A stretch of 6,899 bases of DNA from Xanthobacteraceae bacterium (GTDB taxonomy: Bacteria > Pseudomonadota > Alphaproteobacteria > Rhizobiales > Xanthobacteraceae): assembly GCA_030043175.1 (NCBI GenBank), contig JASHYD010000438.1, positions 1-6,899 on the forward strand. Reading direction: 5' to 3'. Every line of letters starts with the position of its first letter. Positions within the stretch are counted from its first letter, which is position 1. The notes under the pieces are model-generated. The model had not been told where the DNA came from. It searched no databases and was given only the letters and a program-made list of their open reading frames with translations. This document shows positions 1 to 6,104 of this stretch, one piece after another. A program made the position numbers and the translations under genes.

Positions 1-504
1 ATGCGTTTGCTGCGTCTATATCGCGCCTTCATGACCACGGTCCGACCGATCCTTCGATCGAGCGACCGAGTGCAATGGCGTGCATGCGGTGCGCATCAAC
101 AGACCAAGATACCCATGCCAGAGTTTATGGGACTGAAATAACCGGCGCAGGGCCAGCCCTCCGCCGACGGGCGGGAGGCAGAGATGGTCCTGGTTCACAG
201 CAGATTTTCAACCTTCATACTATTCGCGGCCTACCAGGCTGCCGCGCGACTTAGCGCCGGTCTCAGTGGAGCAGTGCTACGCCGTTCGGAGCGCCGCTGG
301 CTGACCTCGACCAACGATCCTCGCGAGAGCGAACACCGTCCGAGTTGGAGCCGCCAAAGTACCTCGCGGCACCTGCCAGGCAGCGTGTTTGACGCGCGCT
401 ACAAGGGTCTGACCGGCGACGCCGCCTGTCTTGATGCAGGCATCTCTCGCCGGGAGCGCCTGCGTTAGGTGCCAGGAATTTCGCACGGAAAAGCAACGAG
501 GTAT
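1..504. other. Stretch with no recognisable gene
   Basis: No reading frame here resembles a protein family I know. A frame opens with ATG at base 1 and stops at 139-141 (46 codons), and a 94-codon plus frame runs 184-468. Neither has a convincing ribosome binding site or familiar motifs, and overlapping frames on the minus strand are equally open, as expected for G+C-rich non-coding DNA. The only structure of note is a compact hairpin at 158-178 (CCTCC-GCC pairing with GGC-GGAGG, one bulged G, loop GACG), with no T-run after it. The upstream two-thirds of the S9 peptidase whose tail begins near 505 is not present here in any frame, so this DNA was probably joined to the remnant by a deletion or insertion. 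Confidence 0.5.
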
Positions 505-907
505 CATGACGATATGTTCGCGAGCTACGCCGATATGCGAACCGAGGAAGGCCGAGCGTGGCTGCGCTCGCGCTCGCCGCTTTACAGTGGATTACATTCG
601 CCGACCGTTGCTCGTCGCCCACGGCGCCAATGACGTGCCCTGCAAGCTTCACGAGTCCGATCAGATCGTTGCGGCCATGCGCGAGCGCGGTTTGCCGGTG
701 ACCTATGTTGTGTATCCAGATGAGGGGCATGGCTTTCTCCGACCCGAGAGCCATACCTCATTCAACACCATCGCCGAAGCTTTCGTTGCCACGCATCTCG
801 GCGGTCGTTGCGAGCCTTTCGGGAATGATCTCGCAGGTTCGAGCTTGGAGATCTGCGAGGGAATGACGGCGATCGCCGGATTGCGGGAATGCCTCGGGAG
901 GAGATGA
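505..907 (+). pseudogene. S9 family (prolyl oligopeptidase-type) peptidase, C-terminal remnant with frameshift
   Basis: This is the tail of an alpha/beta-hydrolase serine peptidase of the S9 family (acylaminoacyl or dipeptidyl peptidase-like). Two frames join to give the usual C-terminal sequence. Frame 1 (about 505-582) reads MFASYADMRTEEGRAWL then RSRSPL. From about 587 frame 2 reads VDYIRRPLLVAHGANDV, then ESDQIVAAMRERGLPVTYV, then YPDEGHGFLRPE, and ends at TGA 905-907. Between the Leu of SPL (580-582) and the Val (587-589) there are 4 bases where this family normally has two residues, so about 2 bases are missing. The catalytic Asp (in GAND) and His (in DEGHGF) are still encoded. The Ser nucleophile motif (GGSYGG-type), the rest of the hydrolase core and the N-terminal beta-propeller are absent: about 130 residues remain of roughly 600-650. 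No function is expected. Family assignment is confident; the original substrate cannot be inferred. Confidence 0.85.
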
Positions 908-1099
908 CACCGGCATTGGGCCGATCGAGAGCAGCGATAAGCGCAGCAGTTAGATCGGACATCGAAGCAGCCGCATACAATGAAGTATGATACGTATCTC
1001 GCGGCTCTCGCGGCGTCCGGCGCTGTCGGTTGGCAGACTGCCGGCCCGCCGCGCAATGCCTCGCGAACCGGCCTTCGTAATTATTAAACCGGTCTCGGA

Positions 1100-1252
1100 A
1101 TGTCTGATGCGGAAAATATTGCAAAATCTCGTCGACGCATTTATAAACGGGCGTCGCCGCTCGAACCGGGGAGGATTTGCATGATTATGTCTTATTCGCA
1201 GATCGCATCTTCGCGTCCGAAGCCCATCCTGGACGCCCGTGTCGACCCTTAA
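1100..1252 (+). CDS. Possible small protein or leader peptide, unrecognised
   Basis: A 50-codon frame starts at ATG 1100 (MSDAENIAKSRRRIYKRASP...) and ends at TAA 1250-1252. The same frame has an internal ATG at 1181 preceded by a near-perfect Shine-Dalgarno (GGGGAGGA, 1168-1175), with 6 bases between GGAGG and the ATG. Translation from there would give a 23-residue peptide beginning MIMSYSQIASS. The upstream ATG has no comparable ribosome binding site, so if anything is translated the 23-codon version is the better bet. The peptide is hydrophilic with no membrane segment, export signal or known motif. It lies 155 bp upstream of the exporter start with inverted repeats between, which would fit a regulatory leader peptide, but a chance frame in a decayed region is just as possible. 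Confidence 0.22.
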   Translation: MSDAENIAKSRRRIYKRASPLEPGRICMIMSYSQIASSRPKPILDARVDP

Positions 1253-1294
1253 GGGCTAATTTCCGATGGCGTCGATCGGGGTGACGTCCCGATC
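1232..1294 (+). promoter_or_regulatory. Adjacent inverted repeats upstream of the exporter (possible leader structure or operator)
   Basis: Two dyads lie side by side. GACGCC (1232-1237) pairs with GGCGTC (1268-1273). Immediately after, GATCGGG (1274-1280) pairs with CCCGATC (1288-1294) across a 7-base loop that itself contains GACG, which could alternatively pair with CGTC (1270-1273). The first arm lies inside the 23-codon frame that ends at 1252, and the stop codon sits in the palindrome CCCTTAAGGG (1246-1255). As DNA, the 1274-1294 dyad could be an operator; as RNA, two stacked stems. No T-run follows, so a simple intrinsic terminator is not supported. Stems this short also occur by chance in a window of this size. 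Confidence 0.25.
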
Positions 1295-1311
1295 CTCCAC
1301 TTCCCAGTAAG

Positions 1312-1370
1312 TCACTGATTTATTTAACGACGCTTGTCTTCGGCTTGCTTTGCCGCCGGGCGTCACTGAT
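1312..1370 (+). repeat. Short direct repeat, GTCACTGAT twice
   Basis: The 9-mer GTCACTGAT occurs at 1312-1320 and again at 1362-1370, start to start 50 bp, both upstream of the likely exporter start at 1408. The spacing is near five helical turns, so paired binding sites for a regulator are conceivable. A repeat of this length can also arise by chance, and nothing else supports a role. Confidence 0.2.
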
Positions 1371-1407
1371 GGAGCCGGCGCGTGCGGGAGCATGGCCGGA
1401 TAACCGC

Positions 1408-3210
1408 ATGACCGCCCCAATCAACAAGCGACCCGCGGCAATACGCGTGGTGCTTCCGTTTGTCTTTCGCCACTGGCTAAATCAGCCGACCGTTGCACTC
1501 GCCGTGGCCGGCGGTTTGTTAGGTGCGACGGTCGCCGACCTGTTCATGCCGGTGTTCTCGGGCCATCTGGTCGACGCGCTGACACGCGGCGCGGCCGACC
1601 CAGCCGCGCGCTACGCGGCGTTGTCGGCCTTCGGCGCCATCGTTGCGCTCGGGCTGCTTTCGATGATCCTGCGCCTCACTGGATTGCAGGCGATCGTGCC
1701 ATTCACACTGCGGATCATGTCCGACGTGGCGCGTGATGCTTTCATCCGGGTGCAGCGTTTCTCGACCGACTGGCACGCGAACAGCTTTGCCGGCTCGACC
1801 GTGCGCAAGATCACGCGCGGCATGTGGGCCCTAGACCTGCTGAACGACACAATCCTGATGGCCCTGTTACCGTCGCTGGCCGTGCTGTTGGGATCGATGA
1901 TCCTGCTCGGGCTGCACTGGGGCTCGCTCGGTTTGGTGATCGCGCTGGGCGCACTGATCTACGTGTCGATGACGGTCATCTTCTCGACGCGCTATATCGC
2001 GCCCGCGGCGCGTGTCTCCAACGCCTGGGACACCAAGGTAGGCGGCACTCTGGCCGACGCGCTCACCTGCAACGCCGTGGTGAAATCGTTCGGCGCCGAA
2101 GCACGCGAGGACGCTCGGTTCGACCGCGTCATCAGCAGGTGGCGCAGGCGCGTGAAGCGGACCTGGCTGCGCTACAACTACACCTCCACCGCCCAGCTCA
2201 CGGTGCTGCTGTGCCTACGCGCATCCGTGATTGGCGGCTCGTTGTTGCTGTGGATGGCCGGCCGCGCGTCGCCGGGCGACGTTACCTACGTGCTGACCAG
2301 CTACTACATCATCCACGCCTATCTACGTGATATCGGTATGCACATCAATAATTTGCAGCGTTCGGTGAACGACATGGAAGAGCTTGTCGCGATCCATGAT
2401 GAGGCAATCGGCATCGCCGACGCCGCCGATGCGCGTGCGATCGATATAAAAGGCGGACATATCGTGTTCGAGAACGTGACGTTCCATTACGGGGGCCATC
2501 GTGCACCGCTCTATGATGGCCTGTCGGTGGACATCCGCCCCGGCGAACGCGTTGGTTTGGTCGGGCGCTCTGGCTCCGGCAAGACCACCTTCGTCAAGCT
2601 GGTGCAGCGGCTCTACGACGTTTCCGGTGGCCGCATCACGATTGACGGCCAGGACATCGCAAAGGCGACACAGCACTCGCTGCGCGGTCAGATTGCGATT
2701 GTCCAGCAGGATCCGACACTCTTTCACCGCTCGCTCGCCGAGAACATCGCCTATGGCCGGCCGGGCGCGAGCATGGCTGCGATCATTGAGGCCGCGCGAC
2801 TCGCCAATGCGCATGAGTTCATCCTGCGCCTGCCCAAGGGCTATGGCACGCTCGTCGGCGAGCGCGGCGTCAAACTCTCAGGCGGCGAGCGGCAGCGCGT
2901 CGCGCTGGCGCGCGCCTTCCTTGCTGGGGCGCCGGTGTTGATCCTCGACGAGGCGACCTCAAGCCTTGATTCCGAGTCAGAGGCGCTGATTCAACAGGCG
3001 ATGGAGCGGCTGATGAAGGGACGCACCTCAATCGTGATCGCACACCGGCTCTCGACGGTGCGCGGCCTCGATCGTATTCTGGTGTTCGATCGCGGCGAGA
3101 TCGCCGAGCAGGGTACCCACACCGCGCTGACCGCGCGAATCGGCGGCATCTATCGCGGCCTGTTCGAGCGCCAGGTGACGGAGTTCGCTCACATATCGGC
3201 GGCAGAATAG
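1408..3210 (+). CDS. Type I ABC exporter, fused membrane and ATP-binding half-transporter
   Basis: This 600-residue integral membrane protein should dimerise in the inner membrane and use ATP to export a substrate; the substrate is not evident. Residues about 15-310 form the transmembrane domain with six hydrophobic segments (about 28-49, 70-92, 147-168, 172-194, 262-284, 290-308). Residues about 350-600 form the nucleotide-binding domain. All motifs are intact: A-loop Tyr361, Walker A GRSGSGKTT (386-394, Lys392), Q-loop Gln434, signature LSGGERQ (490-496), Walker B VLILDE with Asp514 and catalytic Glu515, D-loop SSLDSE, and switch His546 (IAHRLST). Length is normal for an MsbA/TM287-type half-transporter. 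I chose ATG 1408 because MTAPINKRPAAIR matches where relatives I recall begin. TTG 1345 and ATG 1369 are in frame but have no better ribosome binding site, and the site before 1408 is itself weak (GGA 8-10 bases upstream). It stands alone, with no co-directional partner subunit, membrane-fusion protein or regulator next to it. Flanking DNA is decayed, but this gene shows no damage. Confidence 0.93.
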   Translation: MTAPINKRPAAIRVVLPFVFRHWLNQPTVALAVAGGLLGATVADLFMPVFSGHLVDALTRGAADPAARYAALSAFGAIVALGLLSMILRLTGLQAIVPFTLRIMSDVARDAFIRVQRFSTDWHANSFAGSTVRKITRGMWALDLLNDTILMALLPSLAVLLGSMILLGLHWGSLGLVIALGALIYVSMTVIFSTRYIAPAARVSNAWDTKVGGTLADALTCNAVVKSFGAEAREDARFDRVISRWRRRVKRTWLRYNYTSTAQLTVLLCLRASVIGGSLLLWMAGRASPGDVTYVLTSYYIIHAYLRDIGMHINNLQRSVNDMEELVAIHDEAIGIADAADARAIDIKGGHIVFENVTFHYGGHRAPLYDGLSVDIRPGERVGLVGRSGSGKTTFVKLVQRLYDVSGGRITIDGQDIAKATQHSLRGQIAIVQQDPTLFHRSLAENIAYGRPGASMAAIIEAARLANAHEFILRLPKGYGTLVGERGVKLSGGERQRVALARAFLAGAPVLILDEATSSLDSESEALIQQAMERLMKGRTSIVIAHRLSTVRGLDRILVFDRGEIAEQGTHTALTARIGGIYRGLFERQVTEFAHISAAE

Positions 3211-3243
3211 TCGCGATTGGCGTTGCGAGGATAAGGACGACCC

Positions 3244-3276
3244 AAGCCATGAGAGTAAAGCCGGCACCCATGGCTT
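3244..3276 (+). terminator. Inverted repeat downstream of the exporter, possible terminator
   Basis: AAGCCATG (3244-3251) is followed by its exact complement CATGGCTT (3269-3276) across a 17-base loop, 34 bases after the exporter stop codon. The position suits transcription termination or 3'-end protection of the exporter mRNA. There is no T-run after the stem, so a classic intrinsic terminator is not supported. Confidence 0.25.
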
Positions 3277-3295
3277 CTGGTCCGTGCGCCACGAT

Positions 3296-3319
3296 CCGGC
3301 CACGCGCTTGCGAGGCCGG
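3296..3319 (+). repeat. G+C-rich hairpin between exporter and pseudogene
   Basis: CCGGCC (3296-3301) pairs with GGCCGG (3314-3319). Inside it, after one A/A mismatch, CGC (3303-3305) pairs with GCG (3310-3312), closing on a GCTT tetraloop. It is a stable-looking stem in non-coding DNA about 85 bp past the exporter stop. It could protect the mRNA 3' end or act with the preceding dyad in termination, but no T-run follows. Confidence 0.3.
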
Positions 3320-3342
3320 CGCTGAAATCCAGCCACAGCACG

Positions 3343-3591
3343 GTGCCATACCTAATCGGGTCAATACATATTACGGACGCCGCATCATCGACCCTGACAC
3401 CACTCAGAAGGGGTTGCAGGTCGAATTCAGGAGGACCGCGTCGTTTTCACAACGCCCTGGTCGGGACGGATGACTTATCGGCGCCCCATCGCCGACTGGC
3501 CGGAGGCGGTCTGCGCCGAGAATCCACATTTTTGGGCACAAACGCCGCGATTGCCGCTTCGCACACAGCGGATTGGCAAGCCGGTGATTTC
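3343..3591 (+). pseudogene. C-terminal remnant of a secreted protein of the same family as the gene at 6105
   Basis: Three frames read in turn reconstruct the end of a protein related to the right-edge gene. Frame 3 (about 3343-3428) ends ...RRIIDPDTTQKGLQVEF, matching NIDRDYRGKGLQLEF in the intact gene. After a loss of about 4 bases just past the shared GAATTCA, frame 2 (from 3431) reads EDRVVFTTPWSGRMTY then DWPEAVCAENPHF; the intact copy reads EDEGVFTMP at the same point. At the T5 run (3529-3533) the frame shifts again to LGTNAAIAASHTAD, and AAGCCGG..ATTTC near 3579-3591 suggests a KPDF-like end disrupted by two extra bases. At DNA level 19 of 22 bases match between 3408-3429 and 6846-6867. 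About 80 codons survive; the signal peptide and first ~250 residues are gone. Three frameshifts plus truncation make this clearly dead. The exact left edge is uncertain because the frame runs open upstream of 3343. Confidence 0.8.
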
Positions 3592-3845
3592 ATGGTGGGC
3601 GACTGTCTTGACTCAATCAGCGACGAAAAATCATGTCTGCGATGACAGCAGCTTCTCTGGTTGAGTCGTTGGTAAGTAGCTCACCAGTCATGATCACGGA
3701 TACCGCGAGCGTTCGTCGCTCGCGGCTGTGGCTGAGAATTCTCCAATCATTCAACATCGGCAGCGTCATAAGGGCCGCTTCCGCCACTGGCACGAGCCAA
3801 AGCGGCGATCCGGCGTTGCTAACACCGCCCTCAATGCCGGCCTGA
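3592..3845. other. Intergenic stretch, no supported gene
   Basis: This lies between the pseudogene and the converging VOC gene. Open frames exist on both strands: plus 3633-3845, and a minus frame stopping at 3617-3619 that could begin at a GTG at 3793 for 58 codons. Neither has a ribosome binding site or a family match, and both have similar codon composition, so I do not call either. A strong hairpin is listed separately. Confidence 0.4.
3703..3725. terminator. Perfect 9-bp hairpin, possible terminator for the VOC gene
   Basis: CCGCGAGCG (3703-3711) and CGCTCGCGG (3717-3725) are exact complements around the 5-base loop TTCGT. On the minus strand the stem lies about 120 bases past the VOC stop codon. 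It is the best short hairpin I found in the window and is very G+C rich. Neither strand has a T-run after it, so it may instead stabilise an RNA 3' end or be a relic palindromic repeat unit. Confidence 0.35.
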
Positions 3846-4328
3846 TCACTGATGCAACCCGCCGAACTGTACTCCCAACCCCTCTGGGTCCTTGACTTGG
3901 AAGCTGGTCTTAGCGCTCCCCCTGTACTCCAATCCGCGGCGCTTTAGCTCCTCCTCCAACCCATCCTTCTCGGCGTCCCAGTTCGTAATGGTGTAGGCGA
4001 TGTGGTCCACTCTGGCTGGACCGCCGCTAGCCCGATTCCGGGGAATGAGTATGTTATTGCCGAACACCAGGCGGCACTGCTGTCCGTTGTCTTCGGTGAC
4101 CTTCATTCCTAGGAGATCTACATAGAAGTCGCGGACCTTCTTATAATCGTTCACCTGATAAGAGATGTGGTTGACGTACAGCGCCTCGAGCGGCTTGCCC
4201 GCGGCCCTGGCTGCCGGCGCGATCCCGGCCGCCGCGACTGCCGCGACGCTTAAGCTCTGAATGAGCTGCCGCCGGTTCATTTTACCCTGTTCAAAATCCT
4301 GAAGCAGTTTTGCGATGACGGCTTCCAT
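3846..4328 (-). CDS. VOC (glyoxalase/bleomycin-resistance/dioxygenase fold) protein with twin-arginine-type signal
   Basis: This complete 160-residue protein has an export signal followed by a single vicinal-oxygen-chelate domain. Start: ATG 4326-4328 (MEAVIAKLLQDFEQGK), preceded by AGGAG at 4338-4342 with 9 bases between; an in-frame ATG at 4350-4352 lacks such a site. Residues 18-24 (NRRQLIQ, Arg19-Arg20) followed by an Ala-rich stretch to about ARA-AG (39-44) fit a Tat signal with a longer n-region than usual. The domain spans about 50-157, with beta-alpha-beta halves opening at YVNHISYQV (His54) and RVDHIAYTI (His109), and DPEGLGVQFGG near the end (147-157). His54 and His109 occupy the usual metal-ligand positions, but the late acidic ligand position appears to be Gln154 rather than Glu. 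Family members bind a metal and act as isomerases, dioxygenases or binding proteins; the reaction here is unknown. The gene is monocistronic and converges on the pseudogene. Confidence is high in fold, moderate in Tat export, none in substrate. Confidence 0.88.
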   Translation of the reverse strand: MEAVIAKLLQDFEQGKMNRRQLIQSLSVAAVAAAGIAPAARAAGKPLEALYVNHISYQVNDYKKVRDFYVDLLGMKVTEDNGQQCRLVFGNNILIPRNRASGGPARVDHIAYTITNWDAEKDGLEEELKRRGLEYRGSAKTSFQVKDPEGLGVQFGGLHQ

Positions 4329-4391
4329 TGCCTTGTTCTCCTGTTCGGACATCCACGCGGGGATTCGATCCTGCTTCCCGCGCGCTGTCTC

Positions 4392-4419
4392 AGTATACAA
4401 TCCGCGCAACCAGCAGCAA
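4392..4419 (-). promoter_or_regulatory. Candidate promoter for the VOC gene
   Basis: Read on the minus strand, TTGCTG (4414-4419) and TATACT (4392-4397) are 16 bases apart. The -10 matches TATAAT at five of six positions; the -35 is partial. Transcription would start near 4385, giving a leader of about 57 bases before ATG 4328. On the plus strand, ATACAATC occurs at 4395-4402 and again at 4419-4426 (24 bp apart), overlapping both promoter elements, so a repeated regulator half-site or a tandem promoter is possible. Confidence 0.4.
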
Positions 4420-4429
4420 TACAATCTCT

Positions 4430-6104
4430 GGGCGCTAGCAGTCGCAGCAATCCGACGCCAACCTTCCTATTCATCGGTTGGCGGACTTGAAGGGGCAAGG
4501 GGGCGGCCTGGGGATGGGAGTACACAGCGTGGTAAAGCAACCCCTGACGACCGCTATAAGTACGCCATGGGCTGGCGTTGCGACTCCATCGGCATCACGG
4601 CCGGTGTACCTCAAACAGCTGACGCTTGCTGCAGATCCAAGGCCGATGACAGGGACGGCCAATTTCCTGACGGACCATCGTTTTGACCGATCGGCGACCG
4701 CGTCGCCCGCGAAAATGGATGACCTTGACCTCGGCCAGCGAGAGAGCTGGGTCCAATTCGCCGCACCCGATCAACGAATGTGGCCTCGACAACGAGACTG
4801 ACGTTTCTGGAAAGAAAACCGCACCGCGCCGTCGCGGTCATACTTCGCGAGCCGGTTGCGATGTGCGAAGTTCGCGCCACTGCCGGTATGCAGGCGGGGC
4901 CGCAGCCGCGCTATCACGAGCGGCTGGTTGCGATAATCCTCGATGAGGAGCGGGGGCTTGGCCATCTGCAAACGGTGACGCGGCGATCGCCGCGTTCCGC
5001 GAAAGGGAGTGGGTTCACGTTATGAATGAGAAGCGCCAAGATTTGATCCTCCATAAGCGCTGCGGTGCATTGCCGATGTTTACGGCTGCGCTGCCGCGTT
5101 GGATCATCACCCGTCAAGATCGACCGCGATGCGTATCTAAAATGCAAATTGGCACTTGAAATTATTGCGGCTGCATGAGCTTGAAGAAGCCTTCCGCGAG
5201 ACCGCCACTCGATAGTCCGGCGCCCGCGAGGAGTAGGGGAGAGGACGGAGAACGCGAAAGACGCGATATCGACGGATTGCACACACCCAGAAAGGACACG
5301 AGCGCCGTGAGCGCAGCGCGTTGAGGAGGTGAGGTGTTGATCCTGTCTCTATCCTCCCGTCGCCAAGAATGACCTGGATCCTTCGGCCTATAGGGTGCTT
5401 CGGGCCGGATCCCGCGCAGTTCAAGCGGGAGCGCTTTGGCAATCGTCTTGGTGGCGTCGGACTGGTCGTCTACGCTGTCGTTTGGGTTCTGCTCATCCTC
5501 AGCACCGGCATCTCCGGCAGAGATTGTGTCGCGCGTGATGCGGGACTACGCCCGTGCCAAAGAGCGTGGATGACGGCTCACGCGGCACCTGATCACCGGG
5601 GTTAATCCCGCCATGCGTCGGCCCGACCGTCGTGCCGGATTGGATCTCGCCCCGTTTGAGGGTCGCGCACTTGCCCTCTCGAAAACAAGCGGCCTCTCGC
5701 GCCAGCCCTACTTGGCCGATCGGAGCGCTCGACCGGCAAATTTCGCGAGGCGCGCTCCCAAAAACGCGAGTCGAACCAACGGCGCCCCGTGTAGAGCTAG
5801 CCCGCTTTTCTCACACTATCTTTGCAACGGAACGCGGATTTTGCGAAGCGGTCTGTTGATGTTTTGCAAACAAGCTTCGGGGTGGTGCCGGGGGACGCGG
5901 GGTTGTTGGAATCATTAACAGTGCTGCGGCGCAGCGAAGAAAAGGAGCTCCAGTAGGCCCTCGGATTGGTGCCGCGTGGGTGACGCGGTGGGGCGCCGCG
6001 TGTCAGGTGGGGGAAGCGCGAGGGTTTAGCGCGGCGGCACAAGCTTTCCGGCACCTTGGAAAGGTTGTAGGCTATCAACGGAACCCGGAAAGCGAGGGCG
6101 AGCC
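4430..6104. other. 1.7-kb stretch without a supportable gene
   Basis: All six frames were read through this region. Many frames of 60-140 codons are open, but they overlap each other on both strands, lack ribosome binding sites and match no family I recognise, as expected of G+C-rich non-coding or long-decayed DNA. Possible shards of former genes are hinted at near 5105-5210, where short stretches such as VKIDRDAYLKCKLALEIIA and, in another frame, RLHELEEAFRETATR read like real protein broken by stops, and near 5480-5560 (EIVSRVMRDYARAKERG followed by TGA). I cannot assign either. Short inverted repeats occur (for example ACTTCGC at 4842-4848 with GCGAAGT at 4865-4871). No tRNA, transposase or long terminal repeat was found. 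Confidence 0.45.
5376..5412. repeat. Bulged 10-bp inverted repeat
   Basis: GGATC (5376-5380) pairs with GATCC (5408-5412), and after a three-base bulge CGGCC (5384-5388) pairs with GGCCG (5403-5407), closing a 14-base loop. It lies in non-coding DNA far from any intact gene. It could be a remnant of a regulatory or palindromic element; no function can be assigned. Confidence 0.25.

Larger units (their letters stand above)
908..1407. other. 500-base region upstream of the ABC exporter, no confident gene
   Basis: The stretch lies between the S9 remnant and the exporter start. It includes a noticeably A+T-richer patch (about 1075-1155) in otherwise G+C-rich DNA, a possible small ORF (1100-1252), inverted repeats around 1232-1294 and a 9-bp direct repeat (GTCACTGAT at 1312-1320 and 1362-1370, exactly 50 bp apart). 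I could not pick out a -35/-10 pair for the exporter with confidence. A 65-codon frame (987-1184) and a 35-codon frame (980-1087) are also open here, but neither has a ribosome binding site or family resemblance. Confidence 0.4.

Noticed and set aside
94..105. 12-mer CATCAACAGACC with its reverse complement at 5850-5861
   Set aside because: About one such 12-base match is expected by chance between strands in 6.9 kb, and the similarity does not extend, so no inverted repeat or element end is inferred.
987..1184. 65-codon plus frame whose TGA overlaps the ATG at 1181 (ATGA)
   Set aside because: The overlap looks like translational coupling, but the frame has no ribosome binding site and an Arg-rich composition typical of a shadow frame.
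2870..3364. Long minus-strand frames overlapping the end of the exporter
   Set aside because: They are antisense shadows of the highly constrained ATP-binding domain, with no start signals or recognisable product.
3617..3793. 58-codon minus frame from GTG 3793 (contains VIMTGELLTNDSTREAAVIAD)
   Set aside because: It reads somewhat like real protein, but has no ribosome binding site, overlaps an open plus frame of similar codon composition, and I cannot match it to a family.
4780..5025. 81-codon plus frame (MASTTRLTFLERKPHRAV...) and its overlapping minus-strand frames
   Set aside because: Frames on both strands are equally open and none shows motifs or a ribosome binding site, so none can be preferred.
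5369..5605. 78-codon plus frame with one hydrophobic segment (GVGLVVYAVVWVLLILST)
   Set aside because: A single membrane-like stretch, no Shine-Dalgarno and no family resemblance; the rest reads like random translation.
5765..5785. Minus-strand GGTTCGACTC, resembling a tRNA T-loop
   Set aside because: The flanking bases do not form a 5-bp T-stem and no acceptor or anticodon arm can be drawn.
5502..5810. Minus-strand frame open for 103 codons, reading GPTHGGINPGDQVPREPSS in part
   Set aside because: No early start codon or ribosome binding site and no family match. By my estimate several stop-free runs of this length are expected by chance in a region of this size and G+C content.
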